A stretch of DNA of 64,000 bases from an uncultured Clostridia bacterium (GCA_947627005.1 CANQUJ010000005.1:1-64000), one strand, 5' to 3'. Counted from the stretch's first letter, positions 23,710 through 30,841 are shown. The notes: generated by a model from the letters alone, not told the origin. Made by a program: numbers and translations.

Positions 23710-24468
23710 TTAGAACAGGTATAGCGCGCCGGCGGAGAAGTCTATGAGAGACGGCTGCGCGGAAAGTATCTGTCCGCCGATAACGCCGTCGACTTCGGCT
23801 TTGGCGCGGATTTGGGAGATGTCGGCGAAGGCGGCGTTGATGTTGCAAAAGCTGCGCGCGCCGACCGTTATTTTCGGCAGAACATAGACCCCGGGCGAGC
23901 CCTCCAGCGGCGAAGCCGCTATTTTTCCGGACAATTCCGCCGACAAAATACAGGTGTTCGCGCCGGTGTCGAGGACGAATTTGTGCGCGCCGTCGTCGAG
24001 TCCGACCGAAATAATCGAAAACGCCCCTAAGTTCAGCGGGATTCTTTCCGCGGTTCGAAGGTCGACGTCCGGGTCGACGGTCATTTCGCACCGCCCATAG
24101 TCGAGCAAAATCGGCTTCTTTCCGAAGAAATCAAGCCCGACGGAGCCGTAGAAGCAGATATCGGGGTCGACCGCCCGCAGCGCGTTCTCGACGTATGACA
24201 TATCGACCAAAATCGCCGGGAAATCGCTTGCGGAGATGTCCCCGACCTCGAATTTGCCGAGAACAATTTCGGCCGCCGACCGGTCGGACATGCCCTTATC
24301 GAACACCGCGACCTCGGCGCTCTTCCCCTCGAACCCCGAAAAATACTTTTTGTTGAGGGTCGTCTGCATAGCGCCGATGTCGAACGCGAACAGCCCCTCG
24401 ACGCCGTCCGCACGCCCCTTGACGAGGACGAGCCCGGCGAGCGGGTTGAATTTGATGAGCGACGACAT
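23710..24468 (-). CDS. Retropepsin-like aspartic protease domain protein
   Basis: A 252-residue soluble protein with two related halves. The second half contains FVLDTGANTCILS, the active-site motif of retropepsin-type aspartyl proteases (Asp-Thr-Gly-Ala). The first half has FAFDIGAMQTTLN, where the motif is altered to DIG. This duplicated layout matches bacterial aspartyl-protease-fold proteins, so the N-terminal lobe may have lost part of its site. I chose the ATG at 24468 because AAAGGAGG is 9 nt upstream; a longer frame from 24537 has no SD. No signal peptide. Its substrate is unknown. Confidence 0.7.
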   Translation of the reverse strand: MSSLIKFNPLAGLVLVKGRADGVEGLFAFDIGAMQTTLNKKYFSGFEGKSAEVAVFDKGMSDRSAAEIVLGKFEVGDISASDFPAILVDMSYVENALRAVDPDICFYGSVGLDFFGKKPILLDYGRCEMTVDPDVDLRTAERIPLNLGAFSIISVGLDDGAHKFVLDTGANTCILSAELSGKIAASPLEGSPGVYVLPKITVGARSFCNINAAFADISQIRAKAEVDGVIGGQILSAQPSLIDFSAGALYLF

Positions 24469-24842
24469 AGTGAAAGCCTCCTTTGGAAAAAAATAGGACG
24501 TATATAAGTTGGCGCTTTGACGCGGTTTCGCGCCCATAGCAAAAAACGTCTTGAGTGACGGGACAAGGCGTCGCCGGAAAAACGGAGTCCAAGTTTAACA
24601 GCCTGCAAAGTCGTTGATCTCGGCGCAAGCGGCAAAGACGATTGCGCGCAGCGGCGCGATTAAAACTCTTTGAGGACGAGCGGGCGAGCGTTTATGCCCG
24701 CGAAGTCCGAAAAGCAAGTTTTAACGCTTCGCTTGACGCCTCTGCGAAGTCGCCTCGACTTCGTCTCGGGTCTGCTTCGCAGACTTCCGCCTTCGCCCGA
24801 CAAAGCGCTGATTGCGGCGCAGTTTCGCGCCCATCGCATAAA
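24469..24842. other. Non-coding spacer with repeated short modules
   Basis: No gene is visible. GTTTCGCGCCCAT and GAGTGACGGGAC each occur twice (24525/24825 and 24554/24885 regions). The second copies run into the tRNA-Pro terminator and 3' end. This looks like a partial duplication of the tRNA-Pro tail, followed by hairpin-rich DNA such as GTCTGCTTCGCAGAC. Confidence 0.4.
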
Positions 24843-24845
24843 CCA

Positions 24846-24879
24846 ATAAAAAGAGGGCGCTATCGTGCCCTCTTTTTAT
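24846..24879 (-). terminator. Terminator of tRNA-Pro
   Basis: AAAAAGAGGGC pairs with GCCCTCTTTTT around an 8-nt loop, immediately after the tRNA CCA end. It is strong in both directions. Confidence 0.88.
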
Positions 24880-24956
24880 TGGTCTGAGTGACGGGACTTG
24901 AACCCACGGCCTCTACCACCCCAAGGTAGCGCTCTACCAAGCTGAGCTACACCCAG
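24880..24956 (-). tRNA. tRNA-Pro(GGG)
   Basis: A 77-nt tRNA including encoded CCA. Acceptor CTGGGTG pairs with CACTCAG (one G-U). The D-arm contains AGCTCAGCTTGGTAGAGC. The anticodon arm CTACC-TTGGGGT-GGTAG gives anticodon GGG. The T-loop is GTTCAAGTC. It reads proline CCC/CCU codons. Confidence 0.93.
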
Positions 24957-25101
24957 ATGCGCTTTTTTAAGCGCTTTGTGTATTATATCACAAGCCGTTT
25001 CAAAACGCAAGTGTTTTTTAAAAAAAATTTCCGATTTTGCCCGAAAGCCCGCTTTTGCGCGAATAAACCCGCATAATTGCCCGCTCCGCCCGCGTTTATC
25101 C

Positions 25102-25160
25102 TATCTTCTATCTTCTAACTTCTGACAATCTGATTTCTGCCCTCTGTCTTCTTTGTCTTC
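25102..25160. repeat. Pyrimidine-rich dispersed repeat (TTCTGTCTTCTG type)
   Basis: Runs such as TATCTTCTAACTTCTGACA and TGATTTCTGCCCTCTGTC lie here. They are close to the reverse complement of 3940-3985 and similar to 55870-55910. The repeat is intergenic, and its right end touches the next promoter. Confidence 0.5.
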
Positions 25161-25163
25161 CGG

Positions 25164-25191
25164 TTGACTTTTGCCGCCGAGCGGGTATAAT
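25164..25191 (+). promoter_or_regulatory. Promoter of the glycosyltransferase gene
   Basis: TTGACT and TATAAT with a 16-bp spacer, 10 bp before the SD GAGAGGAAGTG. Confidence 0.7.
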
Positions 25192-25211
25192 TAAAGAGAG
25201 GAAGTGATTTT

Positions 25212-26552
25212 ATGAAAGCTTTGATTTTATCCTGCAATACCGGGCAGGGGCACAATTCGGTCTCGGGCGCGATAGCGAGCGCTCTCGAGGCGAAAAATAT
25301 AAGCTGCACGGTCGCCGACGCCCTCGGGTTCGTCTCGGAATGGGCCTCGAAGACCATCTGCGAATGGCACGTCAGACTGTACAGATATTTCCCGAAGGCC
25401 TCGGGTTCGGGCTACAGCTTTATCGAACGCCACCCCGAGCTCTTCGACCGCCGTTCGCCGGTCCACCAGCTTCTCGGACTCGGCGTAGACGCCCTTTACG
25501 AATTTATATCGAGCGGCGGATACGAGATCGTGATCTGCCCCCACGTCATCTCGGGCTTGATGGTCACCGACCTTTTGCGGCAATACCCCGAGGCGAAGCT
25601 TCGCACCTGCTTCATCGCGACCGATTACACCTGTTCGCCGATGTGCGACGAGAGCGACTTAGACCTCTATTTTATCCCGACCGAAACCCTCGTTCCCGAA
25701 TTCGAGGCGATAGGAATCCCCCGCGAAAAGATTTTCGTCTCCGACGGTATCCCGGTCCGCGCAGACTTCTACGCGCGAAAGGAGAAGTCGGCGGCCAAGA
25801 AAGAGCTCGGCCTTGCCGAAGACTGCCGCCACGCGGTTATGATGTTCGGCTCGATGGGCTGCGGGCCGATCCCCAAGCTCGCCGAAAAAATTTCGAGGAA
25901 TCTGCCCGAAAGCGGCGTTTTAACGGTGGTTTGCGGTACCAACGAGGCGGTCTATAAGCGAATGATATCGAAATTCGCCGACTCGAAGAACGTCCGCGTT
26001 TTGGGCTTTGTAAAAGACATTTCGACGCTTATGGACTCCGCCGACCTGTTTATAACCAAGCCGGGCGGCCTCTCGACGGCCGAAGCCTCGGTCAAAGGTC
26101 TGCCGATGCTTTTAGACAACGCGGTTTCGGGCTGCGAGCAGTATAACCTCGAATTTTTCTGCTCGGTCGGCGCCGCCGAGACCGCCGAGGGCGAAGATAA
26201 CATCGCAAAGCGCTGCTGCGAGCTTCTTTCCGATGATGAAAAGCTCGCAAAAATGTCGGCCGCGCTCGTCAGAACCGAAAACGCCGCCGAACAGATCGCA
26301 GACAAACTTTTAGAAGGCTTTAAGCCCGCCGGCGCGCCCGAAAATATCGACAACGACTTCGTATACTGGCGCGAGCGCTGCAACCTTAGCCAAAGCGAGC
26401 TTTCAAAGATGCTCGGGATCCCGCTGCGCACCCTTAAAAGCTGGGAGAGCGGCAAAACCGAGCCTCCGGCGTACATCAAGCGCCTGCTCATCTCCGAACT
26501 CAAGCGCATCGAGAGAAGAATCGAGAGAACGAAGGAAATAGGGGAAGAATAG
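25212..26552 (+). CDS. MGDG-synthase-type glycosyltransferase fused to an XRE HTH domain
   Basis: A 446-residue protein. Residues 1-165 match the N-terminal domain of processive diacylglycerol glycosyltransferases (SCNTGQGHNSVSGAI at 8-22). Residues 170-370 form the GT28/GT-B nucleotide-sugar domain with GSMGCGP and KPGGLSTAEA motifs. The enzyme class makes glycolipids (UgtP-like) at the membrane surface. Unusually, the C-terminus (about 385-435, YWRERCNLSQSELSKMLGI, then RTLKSWESGKTEPP) is a clear XRE/HigA-type helix-turn-helix. The frame is continuous with no stop or SD at the junction. It could be a DNA-linked sensor of lipid or sugar state, or use the HTH fold for protein binding. Substrate not determined. 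Confidence 0.82.
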   Translation: MKALILSCNTGQGHNSVSGAIASALEAKNISCTVADALGFVSEWASKTICEWHVRLYRYFPKASGSGYSFIERHPELFDRRSPVHQLLGLGVDALYEFISSGGYEIVICPHVISGLMVTDLLRQYPEAKLRTCFIATDYTCSPMCDESDLDLYFIPTETLVPEFEAIGIPREKIFVSDGIPVRADFYARKEKSAAKKELGLAEDCRHAVMMFGSMGCGPIPKLAEKISRNLPESGVLTVVCGTNEAVYKRMISKFADSKNVRVLGFVKDISTLMDSADLFITKPGGLSTAEASVKGLPMLLDNAVSGCEQYNLEFFCSVGAAETAEGEDNIAKRCCELLSDDEKLAKMSAALVRTENAAEQIADKLLEGFKPAGAPENIDNDFVYWRERCNLSQSELSKMLGIPLRTLKSWESGKTEPPAYIKRLLISELKRIERRIERTKEIGEE

Positions 26553-26561
26553 TTGCAAGGG

Positions 26562-26590
26562 TTGACGCCCCGCCCGACATGCGATATAAT
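26562..26590 (+). promoter_or_regulatory. Promoter of solitary antitoxin-like RNA A
   Basis: TTGACG and TATAAT with a 17-bp spacer, starting 10 bp after the glycosyltransferase stop codon. Confidence 0.7.
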
Positions 26591-26596
26591 AAAAGG

Positions 26597-26675
26597 CGGG
26601 CCAAGCGGCTCGCCTTAATTGCTTTGATTAGAAATAATCGCCACTTTTAGAGGAGCGGGCGGTTATTTCATTTTA
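26597..26675 (+). ncRNA. Antitoxin-like small RNA A (no toxin partner seen)
   Basis: A predicted RNA of about 75 nt with 5' hairpin-like GGGCC/GGCTC and a terminator AAATAATCGCC/GGGCGGTTATTT followed by CATTTT. It is the same architecture as RNAs B and C, with a diverged 5' hairpin. No hydrophobic peptide frame faces it on the minus strand. It may be an orphan antitoxin or a relic. Confidence 0.5.
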
Positions 26676-26678
26676 TAC

Positions 26679-26707
26679 TTGACAAATCGGGAATTATGTG
26701 TTATCAT
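26679..26707 (+). promoter_or_regulatory. Promoter of antitoxin-like RNA B
   Basis: TTGACA and TATCAT separated by 17 bp. It overlaps the T-run of RNA A's terminator, so the units are packed end to end. Confidence 0.75.
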
Positions 26708-26711
26708 AATT

Positions 26712-26794
26712 GCAGAGAGCCGAACGGCTCGCCAAATTTCGCGTATTAAAGAATAACCGCTGCTTTTGGGAGAGCTGGGCGGTTATTTCTTTTT
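26712..26794 (+). ncRNA. Candidate type I antitoxin RNA B
   Basis: A predicted RNA of about 83 nt. The 5' end is GCAGAGAGCC followed by the perfect hairpin GAGCCG-AA-CGGCTC (26717-26730). It ends in the terminator AATAACCGC/GCGGTTATT (26752-26787) with T-run. Its 3' half is antisense to the end of the toxin B message, which converges from the other side and shares this bidirectional terminator. This is the layout of Fst/par and related type I systems. Confidence 0.62.
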
Positions 26795-26860
26795 GTGAAA
26801 TCTATTTAAAAGCTCGATTATAAGAATAAGAAGCAAGCAGTAAAATAAGTATTCTTCCAC
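26783..26860 (-). CDS. Candidate type I toxin peptide B (25 residues)
   Basis: A 25-residue peptide: acidic start, hydrophobic core LFYCLLLILIIELL and basic tail RFHKKK, the profile of membrane-acting type I toxins. The start is GTG, preceded by GGGGGGA. An upstream CTCCTCC-type stretch in the same leader (TCCTCC) could pair with that SD and hide it. The stop codon lies in the stem of the shared terminator, so the last codons are covered by antisense RNA B. Too short for routine gene callers. The toxin role is inference from architecture. Confidence 0.58.
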   Translation of the reverse strand: MEEYLFYCLLLILIIELLNRFHKKK

Positions 26861-26917
26861 AAAACATCCCCCCTTTTCATATAGGAGGACGAGCCGCCCC
26901 GGCTCTCTGCGGAAGAT

Positions 26918-26946
26918 ATTATATCACAAGGCGCGAAAAATGTCAA
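26918..26946 (-). promoter_or_regulatory. Promoter of toxin message B
   Basis: On the minus strand TTGACA and TATAAT have a 17-bp spacer. The transcript would begin near 26911 with CGCAGAGAGCCGGGGCGGC, almost the same 5' hairpin as the antitoxin RNA. Confidence 0.75.
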
Positions 26947-26974
26947 TCCGGCGATAAATAAACCCCGCCGAGAC

Positions 26975-27003
26975 TTGACAAGGCAGGGAAGTTATGCTAT
27001 AAT
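26975..27003 (+). promoter_or_regulatory. Promoter of antitoxin-like RNA C
   Basis: TTGACA and TATAAT separated by 17 bp, a full consensus promoter. Confidence 0.8.
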
Positions 27004-27009
27004 AAAACT

Positions 27010-27094
27010 GCAGAGAGCCGAACGGCTCTACCAGTCTAATTAATTACATAAAAGTAACCGCTTAGCTTTGGTCAGCGCCGGCGGTTACTTTTTT
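27010..27094 (+). ncRNA. Candidate type I antitoxin RNA C
   Basis: A predicted RNA of about 85 nt with GCAGAGAGCC and the hairpin GAGCCG-AA-CGGCTC, as in RNA B. The terminator is AAAGTAACCGC/GCGGTTACTTT (27051-27091) followed by TTT. Its 3' end covers the last codons of toxin C on the opposite strand. Sequence between hairpin and terminator differs from RNA B, which would give pair-specific recognition. Confidence 0.62.
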
Positions 27095-27156
27095 ATGGTT
27101 TTTAAAATCTCTAAGAGAATATATGCAAGTATGATGTATAAAATCAACTGCGCCAT
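27085..27156 (-). CDS. Candidate type I toxin peptide C (23 residues)
   Basis: A 23-residue peptide with a hydrophobic helix (LILYIILAYILLEIL) and a basic tail (KTIKK). SD GGAGGTGATTTT-ATG is excellent, but CCTCC-GAGA-GGAGG forms a perfect hairpin that buries it, a typical brake on type I toxin translation. The 3' end overlaps antitoxin RNA C within a shared terminator. Same plan as toxin B with low sequence identity. A longer frame through the same ATG starts at 27369, but it runs through the leader and promoter and is not credible. Confidence 0.62.
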   Translation of the reverse strand: MAQLILYIILAYILLEILKTIKK

Positions 27157-27289
27157 AAAATCACCTCCTCTCGGAGGCAGATACGCGACAAAAGCTCTCG
27201 GAGCACGAGCGCCCGATCCTGTATGGGCGCGAAGCTGCGACGAGCAAGCTTTTGCGCTTATCTTGACGCCCCGGCTCTCTGCATTTTGC

Positions 27290-27318
27290 ATTATACCACC
27301 GCTGTCGAATTTTGTCAA
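27290..27318 (-). promoter_or_regulatory. Promoter of toxin message C
   Basis: Minus-strand TTGACA and TATAAT with a 17-bp spacer. The message would start near 27283 with GCAGAGAGCCGGGGCG and have a leader of about 125 nt. Confidence 0.75.
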
Positions 27319-27320
27319 CA

Positions 27321-27354
27321 AAACGCCCCCGAGGCTGCCCTCGGGGGTTGTTTT
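27321..27354 (-). terminator. Terminator of the minus-strand gene at 27366
   Basis: CCCCCGAGG pairs with the complementary CCTCGGGGG and is followed on the minus strand by CGTTTTGTT. It sits between this gene and the toxin C promoter. Confidence 0.7.
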
Positions 27355-27365
27355 AAGCGGTGGAA

Positions 27366-28196
27366 TCACCCTTTACGGAGCGACTGCGCGAGGCTGCGCA
27401 GATCGCTTATGTTCGGCTCGTTATGCGCGGTAACCAAGTCGGCTAACGATTCAAACTTGAGCTTGTAACTGTCATTTGTATCCGTTGCCCTGAGCCTGTC
27501 AAGCAGTACCGATTTCAGCGCTTTTGAGGTCTCGTCGCTCATAACTCCCGCGTCGCACCGCTCTATTGCGCTGACGATCTGCTCCAATGAAAAATGATTG
27601 AAATCGACAGGTTCCGGCTTTATGTCGTCATAAAGCTTCTCGTAAAACGCGATGAGCTTCTGATTCGTGGCCTCGCGGTGCACCGCTACGTCGCGAACGG
27701 CCTCGCACTTTGCCTGGTTGGCGATGTCGCCTACGCCGTCGTTAATGACGAGGTTTTCAAGGTCGGTCAAAGCCTTAAAAATGTGCTCGTTGTCCTGCTG
27801 AATCTTCTCAATCTGCGAAAGAATGTAGCCGACGGTGAGTTCGGGCTCCGAACTGCTCTTCTTGCCGGTCGTTTCGTCGATTTTTTCGATTTCTTCAATC
27901 TTCTCGACCGCTTCCGCGGCGGCCTCGTTCGGCTCGGCGGTTTCGTCGACTTGGGTTTTGATATTGTTATCAGACATTTTTGTATCCTCCAAAATATTCG
28001 GCGGACACGCAAGGCAAACCGTATTTTCGTCTACGAAGCGTGCCCTGCCTTTTTTAACAAGACCTTTCGCCCTCTTCGGGTAGGTCGCTTCATATTTTTT
28101 GCCTGTTTCGTCGATAACGGAAATGTTTTTTTCGATGGGTTCCGACCCCCTTTTATTGACGCGGATTTCGTTTTTTGTGATGAGTGTCTCCTCCAA
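27366..28196 (-). CDS. Hypothetical acidic/coiled-coil protein with basic N-terminal module
   Basis: A 276-residue soluble protein. Residues 25-66 form a small basic module (YEATYPKRAKGLVKKGRARF, then ENTVCLACPP) that I recall from several clostridial hypothetical proteins. A Glu/Lys-rich linker (about 85-125) and a helical C-terminal region (about 125-270) follow. No enzyme motif is seen. The longer start is preceded by GGAGGA; an internal ATG at residue 74 is also possible. A minus-strand promoter lies at 28207-28235. Function unknown; a nucleic-acid or regulatory role is only a guess from the basic module. Confidence 0.6.
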   Translation of the reverse strand: MEETLITKNEIRVNKRGSEPIEKNISVIDETGKKYEATYPKRAKGLVKKGRARFVDENTVCLACPPNILEDTKMSDNNIKTQVDETAEPNEAAAEAVEKIEEIEKIDETTGKKSSSEPELTVGYILSQIEKIQQDNEHIFKALTDLENLVINDGVGDIANQAKCEAVRDVAVHREATNQKLIAFYEKLYDDIKPEPVDFNHFSLEQIVSAIERCDAGVMSDETSKALKSVLLDRLRATDTNDSYKLKFESLADLVTAHNEPNISDLRSLAQSLRKG

Positions 28197-28206
28197 TCCT
28201 TATTTA

Positions 28207-28235
28207 AAGATACCATAATATCTCAAACCTGTCAA
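28207..28235 (-). promoter_or_regulatory. Promoter of the hypothetical gene at 27366
   Basis: Minus-strand TTGACA and TATCTT, 17-bp spacer, 11 bp before the start codon region. Confidence 0.5.
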
Positions 28236-28258
28236 GAAAAAAATTTTTCAAAAACCTA

Positions 28259-28300
28259 TTGACAAACCTGTATCAACTGTATATACTGTAAATATACAGT
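28259..28300 (+). promoter_or_regulatory. Promoter and GntR-type operator of the ABC operon
   Basis: TTGACA (28259-28264) and TATACT (28282-28287), 17-bp spacer. ACTGTATAT (28276-28284) and ATATACAGT (28292-28300) form a 9-bp inverted repeat over the -10 box, a likely autoregulatory site of the GntR protein encoded next. Confidence 0.75.
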
Positions 28301-28329
28301 TTGCGCAGCTGGCAGAAAGGAGCTTTTCG

Positions 28330-28701
28330 GTGAACATTTTTATCGACAACAAAAGCGGCTCGCCGATATACGACCAGATCTACTCGCAGATAAAAGCCGC
28401 GATTATAAGCGGAGAGCTTAAAGAGGACGACGCTCTGCCCTCTATCCGCGCCCTCGCGAAGGATTTGCGAATCAGCGTCATCACCACAAAGCGCGCCTAT
28501 GACGAGCTTGAGCGCGAGGGGTATATCTACACCGTCGCGGCGAAGGGCTGTTTTGTCGCGCCGAAAAATCTCGAGCTCATTCGCGAGGAAAACCTTCGCA
28601 GAATCGAGGAGCATATGGAAGAGATCCTCAAACTCTCGAAGAGCGCCGGTCTTTCTTCCGATGACCTCGTCGAGATGCTCGAAAATCTTAAGGAGGAATA
28701 A
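28330..28701 (+). CDS. GntR-family regulator (YtrA subfamily)
   Basis: A 123-residue repressor. The N-terminal winged helix (GSPIYDQIYSQIKAAIISG, LPSIRALAKDLRISVITTKRAYDELER, quoted by parts) is typical GntR. The C-terminus is short and helical with no ligand domain, which defines the YtrA subgroup. The start is GTG with AAAGGAG upstream. It leads a four-gene operon with an ABC ATPase and two permeases, the standard YtrA setting for cell-envelope stress. The inverted repeat in its promoter suggests autorepression. Confidence 0.9.
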   Translation: MNIFIDNKSGSPIYDQIYSQIKAAIISGELKEDDALPSIRALAKDLRISVITTKRAYDELEREGYIYTVAAKGCFVAPKNLELIREENLRRIEEHMEEILKLSKSAGLSSDDLVEMLENLKEE

Positions 28702-28704
28702 AAA

Positions 28705-29550
28705 ATGGACAACGCGATCGAAATAAAAAATCTCACTAAAAACTACAAGGATTTTTCCCTCGAAAATCTCTCGCTGACCCTGCCCTCGGGCTGTATAATG
28801 GGGCTTATCGGCGAAAACGGCGCCGGAAAATCCACCACGCTTAAGCTTATTCTCAATATGATCAAGCGCGACGGCGGCGAGATCAAAATCATGGGCCGCG
28901 ACAACCGCGAATCGGAAAAGCTTTTAAAAGAGGACATCGGGGTAGTCCCCGACGAGATAGGTTTACCCACGGTTTTGACCGCAAAACAGGTCGGAAAGAT
29001 AATGGCGAACATCTTTAAAAACTGGGATTCCGAGGCATACGCGCAGTATCTCGAAAAGCTGTCCGTCCCCGAAAAGAAGAAATATTCCGAGCTCTCGCGC
29101 GGTATGAAAATGAAGCTCGGCATAGCTATCGCGATGTCTCATCACCCTAAACTTTTGCTTTTGGACGAACCCACCAGCGGGCTCGACCCGGTGGTCCGCG
29201 ACGAGGTCGTCGATATGTTCAACGACTTCACCCGCGACGAAAGCCACTCGATACTGATTTCTTCACACATCGTAAGCGACCTTGAAAAGCTCTGCGACTA
29301 CGTCGCGTTTATTCACAAGGGTAGGCTTATGCTCTGCGAAGAAAAAGACCGCCTTAAGGAGGAATACCGAATAATCCGCGGCGCGGGCGAGGTCGTCTCG
29401 AAGGTCCCGGAGAGCGCGGTGATCGGCAAAAAAGTTTCGCCCTACGGGGTCGAGGCCATCGTCCACAAAAGCGCGGTGCCGGCGGGCGTCGAGGTCGGAA
29501 CGGTCGACATCGAGCAGCTGTTTATCTTTATGGCGAGGAAAGAGGGGTAA
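28705..29550 (+). CDS. ABC transporter ATP-binding protein
   Basis: A 281-residue ATPase. Walker A GENGAGKST (about 36-44), signature ELSRGMKMKLG (LSRGM replaces the usual LSGGQ), Walker B LLLLDEPTSGLDP and switch His in LISSHIVSDL are all present. It begins 3 bp after the regulator gene and is followed by the permease after 2 bp. It pairs with the two downstream membrane proteins. Related operons export or expel membrane-active compounds; the substrate is unknown. Confidence 0.92.
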   Translation: MDNAIEIKNLTKNYKDFSLENLSLTLPSGCIMGLIGENGAGKSTTLKLILNMIKRDGGEIKIMGRDNRESEKLLKEDIGVVPDEIGLPTVLTAKQVGKIMANIFKNWDSEAYAQYLEKLSVPEKKKYSELSRGMKMKLGIAIAMSHHPKLLLLDEPTSGLDPVVRDEVVDMFNDFTRDESHSILISSHIVSDLEKLCDYVAFIHKGRLMLCEEKDRLKEEYRIIRGAGEVVSKVPESAVIGKKVSPYGVEAIVHKSAVPAGVEVGTVDIEQLFIFMARKEG

Positions 29551-29552
29551 TT

Positions 29553-30188
29553 ATGAAGGGCTTACTGATTAAAGATTTTTATGTGTCGTTGAGGACCGGC
29601 TGGCTGGATTTTGTCGTGACCGTGGTTTTGGGCGGGATAATCGCGTTCGGCGGCGCTCGGCCGTTCGTCTTCCTGCCTGCGGCATATCTGATGATGATAC
29701 TGCCGATGACTCTTCTTGCGATAGACGAGCGCGCAAAGTGGAACACTTATGCCGACGCCCTGCCGATCACAAGGACGCAGGTCGTCGCCGAAAAATATAT
29801 TCTGACTTTGATTTTAAGCGCGTTTTCGGCGGTCGTTCTTGCGGTTTCGGCGTTAATCGCGATGATAAACCCCATGCTCGGCGACGAGCGGCCGGATCTT
29901 AGCAGCTTTTTGTCCACACTCGGCTGTTTCCCGCTTGAATTGGCGCTGACCTCTGTCTGTATTCCGTTCGTTTTTAAGTTCGGGTTTGATAAGGGCAGGA
30001 TCGCGTATATGTTTGCCTGCGCTATGGCGGGCGTGGGGCTCGGCGTATTTACCTCCTGGAACGTGAAAGGGGCGCCGAATATAAATATCCCCGCGAACAT
30101 ACTGCTGATTACAGTCGCCGTAAGCGCGGCGGTCTTCGCGGCCTCGTGGGCGCTTTCGACGGTCCTCTATAAAACAAGGGAGTTCTGA
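29553..30188 (+). CDS. ABC-2-type permease subunit 1
   Basis: A 211-residue protein with about six membrane helices and the ABC-2 family pattern: KGLLIKDFYVSLRT at the start, then FLPAAYLMMILPMTLLAIDE and NTYADALPITRTQVV, the coupling region contacting the ATPase. It is translationally coupled (2-3 bp gaps) to its neighbours. It should form the membrane half of the exporter, probably as a heterodimer with the next protein. Confidence 0.82.
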   Translation: MKGLLIKDFYVSLRTGWLDFVVTVVLGGIIAFGGARPFVFLPAAYLMMILPMTLLAIDERAKWNTYADALPITRTQVVAEKYILTLILSAFSAVVLAVSALIAMINPMLGDERPDLSSFLSTLGCFPLELALTSVCIPFVFKFGFDKGRIAYMFACAMAGVGLGVFTSWNVKGAPNINIPANILLITVAVSAAVFAASWALSTVLYKTREF

Positions 30189-30190
30189 AA

Positions 30191-30841
30191 ATGAAAGCCG
30201 TGATTTTAGGCGATATCTACTGCTCGAAATTTTTGATAGCATTTTACACCGTTTTTGTGCTGATTTCTGCGGGTTTCGCCTGCTTTGGCGGCCCGCCGTT
30301 CGTGACCTTCTATCCGTTCATGATATTTAATTTCGCGATATTTTCTCGCGCGCAGAACAGCGAAAACTGCGGCTGGGAAAGATATCTTGACGCCTCGGGC
30401 GTGGCGCGCAGGGCGCAGGTTTCGGCGCGGTTCGTCGAGTCGGCGGTTATAAATCTTTCAACTGCGGCGGTCTTCGCGGCTGCGATGGCGATAAACGCGC
30501 TGTTCGTCAAAGAAGAGGTAACGCTTTCGGCGGCGGAGATATTTATGTTTGTCGCGCTCGATTTCTTCATCGGCGCGGCGCTCAGCCTGCTGATAGCGAT
30601 CTATTACATAATCGCAGACCAAAAGACGCGGGGTTGGGTCTATTTTCTCGCGATAATTGCGATAGTTTTTCTGCCGATACAGCTCATGCCGAAAGTCACT
30701 CATACAGCGCATATCCCGCTGACGGATATCGGCGCGAAGAGCGCGGTTTTGTGCGGCTCCGCCCTGCTCGCAGCATCGGCCGCGATCTATGCGGCGCTGT
30801 ACGCGGCGTCGGCCGCGAGATTTGAGAAGAAAGAGGGGTGA
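30191..30841 (+). CDS. ABC-2-type permease subunit 2
   Basis: A 216-residue membrane protein with about six helices, related in plan to subunit 1. KAVILGDIYCSKFLIAFYTV is the N-terminal helix, and RYLDASGVARRAQVSARFVE resembles the coupling region of subunit 1. It is the last gene of the YtrA-type operon. No clear terminator follows; the downstream DNA is repeat-rich. Confidence 0.78.
   Translation: MKAVILGDIYCSKFLIAFYTVFVLISAGFACFGGPPFVTFYPFMIFNFAIFSRAQNSENCGWERYLDASGVARRAQVSARFVESAVINLSTAAVFAAAMAINALFVKEEVTLSAAEIFMFVALDFFIGAALSLLIAIYYIIADQKTRGWVYFLAIIAIVFLPIQLMPKVTHTAHIPLTDIGAKSAVLCGSALLAASAAIYAALYAASAARFEKKEG

Noticed and set aside
27085-27369. A 94-codon frame ending in toxin peptide C
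   Set aside because: Its first 71 codons run through the terminator, promoter and leader; only the internal ATG at 27156 has an SD.
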